From Smithellaceae bacterium (GTDB lineage: Bacteria > Desulfobacterota > Syntrophia > Syntrophales > Smithellaceae), in assembly GCA_028701435.1 (NCBI GenBank), contig JAQVQT010000113.1:1-6028 (forward strand): DNA of 6,028 nt, read 5' to 3'. The position numbers were made by a program, and so were the translations under genes. The notes beneath the pieces were generated by a model. The model searched no databases and had not been told where the DNA came from. It worked only from the letters and a program-made list of their open reading frames with translations. This document shows positions 1 through 6,028 of the stretch, piece by piece (the first letter of the stretch is position 1; each line of letters begins with the position of its first letter).

Positions 1-779
1 TGCTTCTGCCCAAAGACCCCAACGACGACAAAAACGTCTTTCTGGAAATCCGGGCGGGAACCGGCGGCGATGAAGCCGGACTCTTTGTCGGCGATTTGTT
101 CCGGATGTATGCGCGTTACGCTGAAGCTCAGGGCTGGAAAGTGGAAATCGTAAGCTCATCGCCCGCGGGCGGCATGGGCGGCTTCAAGGAAATCATCGCC
201 CAGATTGAAGGCAGGGGCGCCTACAGCCGGCTCAAATATGAAAGCGGCACGCATCGCGTTCAGCGGGTGCCCGTCACTGAGGCGCAGGGGCGCATTCACA
301 CCTCCGCCGTCACCGTCGCCATCATGCCGGAGGCGGAAGACGTGGAACTGACCATCGATCAAAACGATCTGCGAATCGACGTTTACCGGTCCACCGGACA
401 TGGCGGCCAGAGCGTCAATACCACGGATTCCGCCGTCCGAATCACTCATATCCCGACGGGGCTGGTCGTCACCTGCCAGGATGAAAAATCCCAGCTCAAA
501 AACAAGGTCAAGGCCATGAAGGTCCTGCGTTCCCGGCTTCTGGACGCGATGATTCAGAAGCAAAACGCCGAACAGGCCCAGACGCGCAAAAGCCAGGTCG
601 GATCGGGCGACCGTTCCGAACGCATCCGCACCTACAACTTCCCCCAGGGGCGGATCACCGATCATCGCATCAACCTCACCCGCTACGACCTCGACAGCTT
701 CATCAACGGCAACATCGGCGCCATGATCGACGCCCTTTCCTCACACCACCAGGCGGAACTCCTCAACAAACAGGGATAA
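1..779 (+). CDS. prfA: Peptide chain release factor 1 (RF1), 5'-truncated by window edge
   Basis: RF1 recognises UAA and UAG stop codons in the ribosomal A site and triggers hydrolysis of peptidyl-tRNA in the cytoplasm. The frame is open from position 3 to a TAA at 777-779, giving 258 residues. RF1 is usually about 355-360 residues, so roughly 100 N-terminal residues (most of domain 1) lie outside the window. The peptidyl-hydrolysis motif GGQ is at 402-410 within STGHGGQSVN. The stop-codon reading motif is PVT at 270-278, which fits the PxT of RF1 and not the SPF of RF2. Other family blocks are RAGTGGDEAGLF near the start, ESGTHRVQRVP before PVT, and GDRSERIRTYNFPQGRITDHR near the end. The ATG at 96 lies inside the conserved core and is not the start. 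The GGQ glutamine is normally methylated by PrmC, but prmC does not follow here. Identification is very secure. Confidence 0.97.
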   Translation, partial: LLPKDPNDDKNVFLEIRAGTGGDEAGLFVGDLFRMYARYAEAQGWKVEIVSSSPAGGMGGFKEIIAQIEGRGAYSRLKYESGTHRVQRVPVTEAQGRIHTSAVTVAIMPEAEDVELTIDQNDLRIDVYRSTGHGGQSVNTTDSAVRITHIPTGLVVTCQDEKSQLKNKVKAMKVLRSRLLDAMIQKQNAEQAQTRKSQVGSGDRSERIRTYNFPQGRITDHRINLTRYDLDSFINGNIGAMIDALSSHHQAELLNKQG

Positions 780-788
780 CCTCCTCCC

Positions 789-858
789 TAAAAGGGGACG
801 GTTCTATTTATTGGCAGCGATATTTTCGGCTGCTTAGGGGACACCTTAGGAAATTAAG
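789..858. repeat. Intergenic repeat-like element with hairpin, resembling RAYT/IS200-associated non-coding repeats
   Basis: Ten bases after the prfA stop the sequence becomes patterned and non-coding. GGGGAC occurs at 794-799 and again at 837-842. Between them lies an inverted repeat, GCAGC (814-818) and GCTGC (829-833), enclosing a ten-base loop. CTTAGG is directly repeated at 833-838 and 845-850. From memory, segments with GGGGACGGTTCT and GGGGACACCTTAGG are scattered in Desulfobacterota genomes, often beside IS200-like (Y1) transposase genes. No transposase is encoded here, so this would be an isolated or decayed copy. The hairpin is not followed by a T-run, so it is a poor intrinsic terminator in the plus direction. 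The symmetry is seen directly; the family assignment is an inference from recall. Confidence 0.42.
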
Positions 859-1011
859 TTTCTAACGGCGGTCAAATTTTAAGTCGATTGCAGTTAAAAG
901 ATGAAAAAGCAGCAATGAATTCATATAAATATTTTAAGGATGTTCCCTTCAACTCTTCATGGAAATTTACGGTGAAAGATGATAAACATTCAAATATTCA
1001 ATGTGTTGCAG

Positions 1012-1019
1012 AAAGGTAA
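1012..1019 (+). promoter_or_regulatory. Likely ribosome binding site choosing a TTG start for the diguanylate cyclase
   Basis: AAAGGTAA at 1012-1019 is the best Shine-Dalgarno-like sequence near the 5' end of the gene. AAAGGT ends ten bases before the TTG at 1028. The alternative ATG at 1001 is preceded by the AT-rich run ATTCAAATATTCA, which has no purine-rich site. This favours TTG, although the match to the consensus is only moderate. Confidence 0.4.
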
Positions 1020-1027
1020 CGTGCCAA

Positions 1028-2839
1028 TTGAAAATAAGCCGTGCCTATAAGCTGTTCGTCGTCACCATTACGCTGCTGCTTGTCATTACCGGCATTACCT
1101 CTTTCTATACACTCAAGATTCAAAACGATATTATTCAAAGCGAACAGCATCGCCTGCGTTCGGTGCTGCTGGCCTATGAATTATTTCAAAGCTCCGAAGA
1201 CTTGACCCGCATGGCGCGCAGTTACGTTTCGACGGGCAATCCAATCTATGAAGAACATTACTACGCAATACTCGACATCCGCAACGGCAAGCGTCCGCGA
1301 CCGGCAAATTACGACGCAACCTACTGGCATCTCACCGGTGCCGGCAAGGACAAGTCCGTGCCGCATGAAGAACCGGTAGCCCTGCAGGAATTGATGCGGC
1401 GCGAACATTTCACGGATGAAGAATTCGCCCTGCTGAAGCAATCCCAGGCGAATTCAGATCATCTGGTCAACATGGAGCAACGGGCTTTTGCCGCCATGAA
1501 AGGGTTATATGATGACGGCCGCGGCAACTATACCGTAAAGCGCTCGCCGAATTCCGCCTACGCGGTCAGCTTGTTGTTCAGCGAAAAATACTCCGATGAA
1601 AAAGCCGCGATCATGGCTCCGATCAAGCAGTTCATGCACACGATCGATAAACGGACGAATGCTAATTTGCTTTCATTTCAATCCAGGCTCCGGCAGTTGA
1701 TTATCTTGACGACGTCGCTCATTTCCATCACCCTGCTGGTAGTGCTTCTGAAGACAATCCATACCTTTCAAAGCGTTTTACATCCTGTGAAACGCCTGCT
1801 GGGCAAGGTCAATGAAATTGCATCCGGCAACTACGACGCCCGCTGCGCCGTCGATTCTTCAAATGAGATCGGAGAGCTGTGCATGAAATTCAATGACATG
1901 GCCGGCGCGCTTCAAACGGACATCATCATGCGCAGACAGGCGGAAGAAGCACTGCGGGAAAGCCTGGATACCATCCGCGGACTCCTGGACAGCGTTGATG
2001 CGGGCGTTGTCGTGGTCGACCCCGTCTCCCACGTGATTGAACAGGCCAATTCCCACGCAGCGAATCTTTTTGGCGCTCCACCGCGGGAAATCACAGGACA
2101 CATCTGTCATCAATTTTTATGCCCGAATGAAATCGGCTGCTGCCCGATCACCGACCTCGGCCAGGAACTGGAAAGCAGGGAATGCGTTCTGCTGCGGGCC
2201 GATGGAAGTTCATCTTTCATCATCAAATCCGTCAAAAAGATCCGAATCGGCGGTGAAGAAAAGCTGCTCGAAACGTTTGTGGACATCTCAAAACGCAAAG
2301 AGGCAGAAGAACAGATTCGTTACCTGGCAACCCACGATCCAATGACCGGCCTGCCGGTGATGAGACTGGCCAAGGATTTTCTATCCCTGTCCATGCGAAG
2401 ATCCCGTCGAAACAAGAACATGACAGCGGTTATGTTTGTTGACCTCGATGGTTTCAAGGCCGTGAACGACAACTTCGGCCACGATGCCGGAGATTATGTT
2501 CTCCAGCAGGTGGCCAACCGGTTAATCTCCTGTGTAAGGGAAAGCGATACGGTCGCCCGCGTAGGCGGAGATGAGTTTCTGATCATTGCGGATGAAATTC
2601 ATGTGCTTCAGGATGCATCCCAGATTGCCCGCAAAATCATCGATGTGGTTTCCCGCCCCATCCATATCAACGGAAATGAGGCCGTTGTCGGCACCAGCAT
2701 CGGAATCGCGCTTTATCCTTCAGACAGTGACGATATGGATCAGTTGATCAAGAAGGCTGATGAAGCGATGTACAGGATTAAGAAAGCCGGCAAGAACGGG
2801 TTCGGCTTTGCCGATCAACATTACAGGATCAAATCATGA
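1028..2839 (+). CDS. Membrane-bound diguanylate cyclase: extracytoplasmic sensor, HAMP, Cys-containing PAS, GGDEF
   Basis: Predicted inner-membrane enzyme making cyclic-di-GMP from two GTP. Numbering is from the TTG at 1028 (603 residues); the in-frame ATG at 1001 would add nine residues. Transmembrane helices are at about 9-29 and 224-241. Between them is a largely helical extracytoplasmic domain with SSEDLTRMARSYVSTGNP, IRNGKRPRP and ELMRREHFTDEEFALL, a sensor module I recall from many deltaproteobacterial GGDEF and chemotaxis proteins; its ligand is unknown. HAMP spans ~243-299 and PAS ~312-424, with cysteines at 360, 365, 371 and 372. GGDEF spans ~429-596. The GGDEF active-site motif is intact at 513-517 (bases 2564-2578), and RESD at 504-507 sits exactly five residues upstream, matching the RxxD inhibitory site, so product inhibition is predicted. 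Oddity: the usual LxNR at the domain start is LPVM, so the guanine-contacting Asn is Val444. There is no EAL or HD-GYP partner domain. The role is clear; actual activity is less certain. Confidence 0.92.
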   Translation: MKISRAYKLFVVTITLLLVITGITSFYTLKIQNDIIQSEQHRLRSVLLAYELFQSSEDLTRMARSYVSTGNPIYEEHYYAILDIRNGKRPRPANYDATYWHLTGAGKDKSVPHEEPVALQELMRREHFTDEEFALLKQSQANSDHLVNMEQRAFAAMKGLYDDGRGNYTVKRSPNSAYAVSLLFSEKYSDEKAAIMAPIKQFMHTIDKRTNANLLSFQSRLRQLIILTTSLISITLLVVLLKTIHTFQSVLHPVKRLLGKVNEIASGNYDARCAVDSSNEIGELCMKFNDMAGALQTDIIMRRQAEEALRESLDTIRGLLDSVDAGVVVVDPVSHVIEQANSHAANLFGAPPREITGHICHQFLCPNEIGCCPITDLGQELESRECVLLRADGSSSFIIKSVKKIRIGGEEKLLETFVDISKRKEAEEQIRYLATHDPMTGLPVMRLAKDFLSLSMRRSRRNKNMTAVMFVDLDGFKAVNDNFGHDAGDYVLQQVANRLISCVRESDTVARVGGDEFLIIADEIHVLQDASQIARKIIDVVSRPIHINGNEAVVGTSIGIALYPSDSDDMDQLIKKADEAMYRIKKAGKNGFGFADQHYRIKS

Positions 2840-2913
2840 AAAAGATGATATGCCTGATTCATTCCTGATCCGGCCATCTTATCCATGCTCTATATTTTCC
2901 ACCCTGAATCTTC

Positions 2914-2942
2914 TTGACACACAAGACGGCGCTTCCTATACT
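2914..2942 (+). promoter_or_regulatory. Near-consensus sigma-70 promoter for the histidine kinase gene
   Basis: A perfect -35 box TTGACA (2914-2919) is separated by exactly 17 bases from TATACT (2937-2942), a one-mismatch -10 box. Transcription would begin near 2949, leaving about 118 untranslated bases before the ATG at 3068. The promoter lies in the gap after the diguanylate cyclase, so the kinase need not depend on read-through. The leader contains a GC-rich stretch around 3005-3022 (including the palindrome GGCCGGCC at 3014-3021), but I recognise no riboswitch fold and no terminator hairpin with a T-run. The rest of the 2840-3067 gap shows no supported gene. Confidence 0.7.
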
Positions 2943-3067
2943 GCCCTCAACCAAAAGCAAGTTCTTATCAAAAAGATTTTCGCGGACAAGCTGATGGAGC
3001 TTTTCCGGCGCGCGGCCGGCCGGGCACAGCAGGCTCAAACCAGAAACCGTTCTTTTCTGAGGCAAGC

Positions 3068-4105
3068 ATGACGTTGAGAAACCTGGGGGGATTTCCGTTT
3101 CGCGTAGCCGCTTTGTATGGCCTGATTGCCGGCTTGTGGATCCTGCTGTCGGACCGGCTGATCAGCGAACTCACCACCGATCCCACGAAGATGACCTTTC
3201 TGCAGACTTATAAGGGATGGGGATTTGTTGGGGTTACAGCCATATTGCTTTACGTGTTGCTCTATCAAGAGTGGAACAGGTTGCGGCGTGAAATTTCCGC
3301 GCGGAAAATGGCGGAAGACAATCTGATGCGGCTGAACATGGAACTTGAAGAGCGCGTCGCCAGGCGCACCGCCGAACTGGCCCGGGCCAAGGAGCGGGCC
3401 GAGGCCGCCGACCGCGTCAAATCCGCCTTTCTGGCCACCATGAGCCATGAGTTGCGCACGCCGCTCAACGCCATTATCGGGTTTACCGGCATTATGCTCC
3501 AGGGCCTGCCCGGTTCCCTCAGCGACGAGCAGCGCAAACAATTGGCCATCGTGCAGAACAGCGGCCGTCATCTGCTCAATCTCATCAACGATGTTCTCGA
3601 CATTTCAAAAATCGAAGCGGGCGAGTTGTCCCTGGATCCGACAGTTTTCGACATCGGACAGTCTATCGAAAAAGCGGTCAAGATGGTTTCGCCGTTGGCC
3701 GGGCAAAAGGGCATTGCCATCGAAACGGCGATTTCCGGCGAAGTGGGCGCCGCCCGCAACGACCAGCGACGCGTGGAACAGGTTCTCATCAACATGCTTA
3801 ACAACGCCGTCAAATTCACGGAGGAGGGACGGGTCCTCGTTTCAGGTAGACGAGAAGGGGACCAGTATGTGCTCACTGTTTCCGACACGGGCGTCGGCAT
3901 CGCGCCGGATGAACTGGCGGCAATTTTCAAGCCTTTTCACCAGAGCGAGACCGGACGGATGCGGCGGCATGAGGGCACGGGCCTTGGGCTCTCCATCTGC
4001 AGGAAGATCCTCGATATGATGGGCGGCACAATTGGTGTCGCCAGTACACCGGGGCAAGGCAGCACCTTCACCGTCCGTTTCCCCATAGAAATCAAGACTC
4101 TGTAA
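3068..4105 (+). CDS. Two-pass membrane sensor histidine kinase (HisKA + HATPase_c), no PAS or receiver domain
   Basis: Predicted inner-membrane kinase of 345 residues that autophosphorylates on histidine and passes phosphate to a response regulator not present in this window. Helices at about 12-28 and 51-66 enclose only a ~20-residue loop. This N-terminal module (LWILLSDRLI, then TYKGWGFV and TAILLYVLL) recurs, from memory, in many deltaproteobacterial kinases. A charged coiled coil (~70-118) joins it to the catalytic core. HisKA carries His127 in MSHELRTPLNAIIGF. The ATPase domain has the N-box LNNAVKFT (Asn246), G1 box DTGVGI (Asp273), F-box IFKPFHQ and G2 box GTGLGLS (303-309). All key catalytic residues are present. 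The start is well supported by TGAGG at 3058-3062, five bases before the ATG. It converges with the phosphodiesterase gene, the stops being 31 bases apart. With no sizeable extracellular domain, the signal is probably sensed in the membrane or through a partner protein. Confidence 0.93.
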   Translation: MTLRNLGGFPFRVAALYGLIAGLWILLSDRLISELTTDPTKMTFLQTYKGWGFVGVTAILLYVLLYQEWNRLRREISARKMAEDNLMRLNMELEERVARRTAELARAKERAEAADRVKSAFLATMSHELRTPLNAIIGFTGIMLQGLPGSLSDEQRKQLAIVQNSGRHLLNLINDVLDISKIEAGELSLDPTVFDIGQSIEKAVKMVSPLAGQKGIAIETAISGEVGAARNDQRRVEQVLINMLNNAVKFTEEGRVLVSGRREGDQYVLTVSDTGVGIAPDELAAIFKPFHQSETGRMRRHEGTGLGLSICRKILDMMGGTIGVASTPGQGSTFTVRFPIEIKTL

Positions 4106-4134
4106 AGCCGGCCGGTAGGATGGCTCTCTTTTTT
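4106..4134 (+). terminator. Weak candidate intrinsic terminator after the histidine kinase
   Basis: Directly after the kinase TAA, AGCC (4106-4109) can pair with GGCT (4122-4125), followed by CTC and six T residues (4129-4134). The stem is only four base pairs around a twelve-base loop, although the loop is GC-rich and could pair internally. Placement between two convergent genes suits a terminator, but the hairpin is weak. There is no comparable T-run for the opposite strand in this gap. Confidence 0.33.
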
Positions 4135-4136
4135 GA

Positions 4137-6028
4137 CTACCCCTGGATCGTGAAGCCCTTCTCCCGGAAAAGACGCAAGCAGGCATCCACTACCTCCGGA
4201 TCATAGAGCAGCCCCCTGTTGAGGGTGATTTCTTCCAAAGCCTTATCAAGCCCCAGAGCGGACCGATAGGGTCTGTGAGTTGCCATGGCTTCCACCACGT
4301 CGGCCACCGCCAGGATTCGGGATTCCGGGAGAATCTGGTCTCCCGTGAGACCGTTGGGATACCCGGACCCGTTCATCCGTTCATGATGCTCCAGTACCAT
4401 TCGGGCAATGGGCCAGGGAAATTCAATGTCTTTCAGAATATCGTAACCGGATTGCGCATGCGTTTGAATCAGGCTGTATTCCAGGTTGGTTAATTTTCTT
4501 GGCATAGCGAGAATCTCGGCGGGAACGGAGACTTTTCCGATGTCATGGATGGTGCCGGCAACACGGAGACTTTCGATCCGCTCCTGGGAGAGCCCCATCT
4601 CTCTGGCAATGGCGCGGGAAAGATCGGCCACGCGCCGCTGATGGCCCGCCGTGTAAGGGTCCTTTGATTCCACCATCAAAGCGACAGCCTGTACGGTTCC
4701 GCCCAGAGCTTTTCTCAGTTGCTCCATGCTGATCTTCCGATCGGTAATGTCATGGGTGAAGCCCTGGAATCCAATCGGCCTGCCTTTATGGTCTTTTTTC
4801 AGAGAGACTGAGATTTCGTTGACCCCTATCGTTCCGTCTTTTCTGATGATTGCAACTTCGAGGGACTTTACCGGTTCGCCTGTTTCGTAGATTCTTCTGA
4901 AGGCCTGATAGGTTTTCTTGGCATTTTTTTCATCCTGATACTGCCGGTTGTTCATGCCGATCAATTCATCTCTGGAATAACCCATGTTTTTGGTCTCCGC
5001 TTCATTCACAAAGGTATAATTCCCCGCAAGGTCCACCTCGAAATATCCGTCCACCATTTCCTCAATGATCGTGCGATATTTTTCTTCGCTCCGCCGCACG
5101 GCATCTTCCGCCTGTTTGCGATCGGTGATGTCCTGAAAGGCACCCTGCACTTTAATGATCTTCCCGGCGTCATTTTTTACGGCTTCTCCGATCGTTCTAA
5201 CCCAAACCCGCTTTCCTCCGGCAGTGATAATCTCCATTTCTTCATTATAGGGTATGCCTTTTTGTGCACAATCCGTAAAAACCTTTGTGATTCTTTCTCT
5301 CCACTCGGGCGGGTAAAAGCTGATGCCCTGTTCCACCGAAGGGGAGTATCCGGGGGGCATTTCGTGGATGGCCGCCACTTCATCGGACCAGATCACACGG
5401 TTTTCTTGGAGATTGACGCTCCATCCGCCCAGTTTCGCCTTTTCTCCCGCGATCCGGAGCAGGGCGTGGGTTTCTTTCTCTTTTTCCTCCGCCCGCATGC
5501 GTTCCGTGATGTCGCTCATAAAATTCAACGTGGCGGGTCTGCCTTTCCAGTTTATGATGACGACATCCAGCTCCACCCACCGGAAACCGCCGTCTTTATG
5601 AAGAATACGGAAGGAATAGCGCGGGGGAATCGATTCACCCTTGATGCGTCTGGCATGCCGGTCTATGACCATTTCGCGGTCATTCACATGGATGAAATCG
5701 ACAAAGGGCCTGGACGTGATTTCCTCGCCGGAATGACCGGTGATTGTGACGGTCATGGGATTGCCAAACACCATTTTGCCGTCTAGGGCGACAAAGATGG
5801 CCTCCCCGGCATTCTCAAAGAGGATTCGATATTGTTCTTCGCTTTCGCGTAGAACTTCTTCCACTTTTTTTCTCTTTTTTATATTTATGAGAAGCAAAAG
5901 AATAAGAAATGTCTCCACGAGGACAAGGATCAAGCCCCCGATGATATGCCGTTTATAGGCATCCCAGAAGGTGGGTGTCCGGTATTCGAACTTGCTTTCC
6001 CGCGGCAGGCGGTTCTCGTCGATTCCCC
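4137..6028 (-). CDS. PAS-PAS-PAS-HD-GYP cyclic-di-GMP phosphodiesterase with membrane anchor, 5'-truncated by window edge
   Basis: Predicted membrane sensor hydrolysing cyclic-di-GMP. The frame ends at TAG (4139-4137) and stays open to the right edge, giving 629 visible residues numbered from the edge (first full codon 6026-6024). Residues 1-27 (drLP-type motif, then TPTFWDAYKRH) resemble the tail of the ABC-transporter substrate-binding-like sensor domain (PF04392 type) that precedes the helix in such sensors, so a large extracytoplasmic domain probably lies outside. The TTG at 5933-5931 falls inside the membrane helix (28-49) and is unlikely to be the start. PAS domains lie at about 61-178, 186-304 and 312-431; each ends in a D-I-T-(E/D)-R linker. 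HD-GYP occupies ~439-629 with His462, the HD pair His494-Asp495 in HDIGK, His523, His547-His548, GSGYP with GYP at 555-557, and Asp576 in ADVVEAM. The metal-binding set appears complete, so activity is expected. It lies opposite and convergent to the kinase. Confidence 0.93.
   Translation of the reverse strand, partial: GIDENRLPRESKFEYRTPTFWDAYKRHIIGGLILVLVETFLILLLLINIKKRKKVEEVLRESEEQYRILFENAGEAIFVALDGKMVFGNPMTVTITGHSGEEITSRPFVDFIHVNDREMVIDRHARRIKGESIPPRYSFRILHKDGGFRWVELDVVIINWKGRPATLNFMSDITERMRAEEKEKETHALLRIAGEKAKLGGWSVNLQENRVIWSDEVAAIHEMPPGYSPSVEQGISFYPPEWRERITKVFTDCAQKGIPYNEEMEIITAGGKRVWVRTIGEAVKNDAGKIIKVQGAFQDITDRKQAEDAVRRSEEKYRTIIEEMVDGYFEVDLAGNYTFVNEAETKNMGYSRDELIGMNNRQYQDEKNAKKTYQAFRRIYETGEPVKSLEVAIIRKDGTIGVNEISVSLKKDHKGRPIGFQGFTHDITDRKISMEQLRKALGGTVQAVALMVESKDPYTAGHQRRVADLSRAIAREMGLSQERIESLRVAGTIHDIGKVSVPAEILAMPRKLTNLEYSLIQTHAQSGYDILKDIEFPWPIARMVLEHHERMNGSGYPNGLTGDQILPESRILAVADVVEAMATHRPYRSALGLDKALEEITLNRGLLYDPEVVDACLRLFREKGFTIQG

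Noticed and set aside
156..665. 169-codon minus-strand frame inside prfA
   Set aside because: Shadow of the strongly conserved prfA frame; the translation has no recognisable domain.
785..798. TCCC-TAAAAG-GGGA as a terminator for prfA
   Set aside because: Four-base stem with no clean T-run afterwards; better explained as part of the repeat-like element.
867..930. Sigma-54 or sigma-70 promoter for the cyclase using TTGCA at 888-892 or TATAAA at 924-929
   Set aside because: No GG at the proper spacing upstream of TTGCA, and no -35-like box 16-18 bases before TATAAA. A promoter is likely in this AT-rich gap but I cannot place it.
979..1050. A 23-residue frame (MINIQIFNVLQKGN...) overlapping the start of the cyclase gene, as a possible leader peptide
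   Set aside because: No good ribosome binding site, no attenuator-type codon run or paired hairpins; short frames are expected in AT-rich DNA.
3014..3021. GGCCGGCC palindrome, with a similar CCGGCCGG near 4108-4115, as a possible operator pair
   Set aside because: Eight-base GC palindromes are common by chance in GC-rich DNA, and the two sit in unrelated contexts.
2850..3071. A 73-codon plus-strand frame beginning MPDSFLIRPSY and overlapping the kinase ATG by ATGA
   Set aside because: The stop/start overlap looks like translational coupling, but there is no convincing ribosome binding site, the frame is open further back into the cyclase gene, the peptide resembles nothing I know, and the strong promoter lies inside it.
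3035..3571. 178-codon minus-strand frame opposite the kinase
   Set aside because: Antisense shadow of a verified HisKA/HATPase gene; composition is an artefact of codon use on the other strand.
5262..5786. 174-codon plus-strand frame opposite the PAS domains of the phosphodiesterase
   Set aside because: Antisense shadow; the minus strand carries clear PAS motifs through this whole stretch.

Overview
The window looks like chromosomal DNA of a Gram-negative, sensor-rich bacterium of the Desulfobacterota (old Deltaproteobacteria) type. The evidence is indirect. The release factor has the form I associate with that group, the three signalling proteins use sensor modules I know mainly from Geobacter, Desulfo- and Syntrophus-like genomes, and the coding sequence is moderately GC-rich with AT-rich gaps. 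No ribosomal RNA is present, so the taxonomic call is tentative.

Layout. (1) Positions 1-779, plus strand: the C-terminal ~258 residues of peptide chain release factor 1 (prfA), its 5' end cut by the window edge. (2) Positions 780-1027: a gap with a ~70-base patterned segment (two GGGGAC boxes around a hairpin) resembling the non-coding repeats scattered near IS200-like/RAYT transposases, then AT-rich DNA with no recognisable gene. The usual partner prmC does not follow prfA. (3) Positions 1028-2839, plus strand: a membrane-bound diguanylate cyclase with an extracytoplasmic sensor, HAMP, a cysteine-containing PAS and a GGDEF domain. (4) Positions 2840-3067: a gap with a near-consensus sigma-70 promoter and a ~120-base leader. 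(5) Positions 3068-4105, plus strand: a short two-pass membrane histidine kinase without PAS or receiver domain. (6) Positions 4106-4136: a 31-base convergent gap with a weak terminator-like sequence. (7) Positions 4137-6028, minus strand: an HD-GYP cyclic-di-GMP phosphodiesterase with three PAS domains and one membrane helix. Its reading frame runs off the right edge, and its visible N-terminus looks like the end of an ABC-type substrate-binding sensor domain.

How the genes fit together. A predicted c-di-GMP synthase and a predicted c-di-GMP hydrolase flank a histidine kinase, so the locus looks like a set of membrane sensors feeding c-di-GMP and phosphorelay signalling. The phosphodiesterase is on the opposite strand and the kinase seems to have its own promoter, so these are probably not one operon. 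No response regulator is visible. I see no phage, CRISPR, tRNA, toxin-antitoxin or defence system, and no convincing evidence of a wholly new system. The most noteworthy points are the altered substrate-binding motif of the GGDEF domain, the cysteine cluster in its PAS domain, and the repeat-like junction behind prfA.
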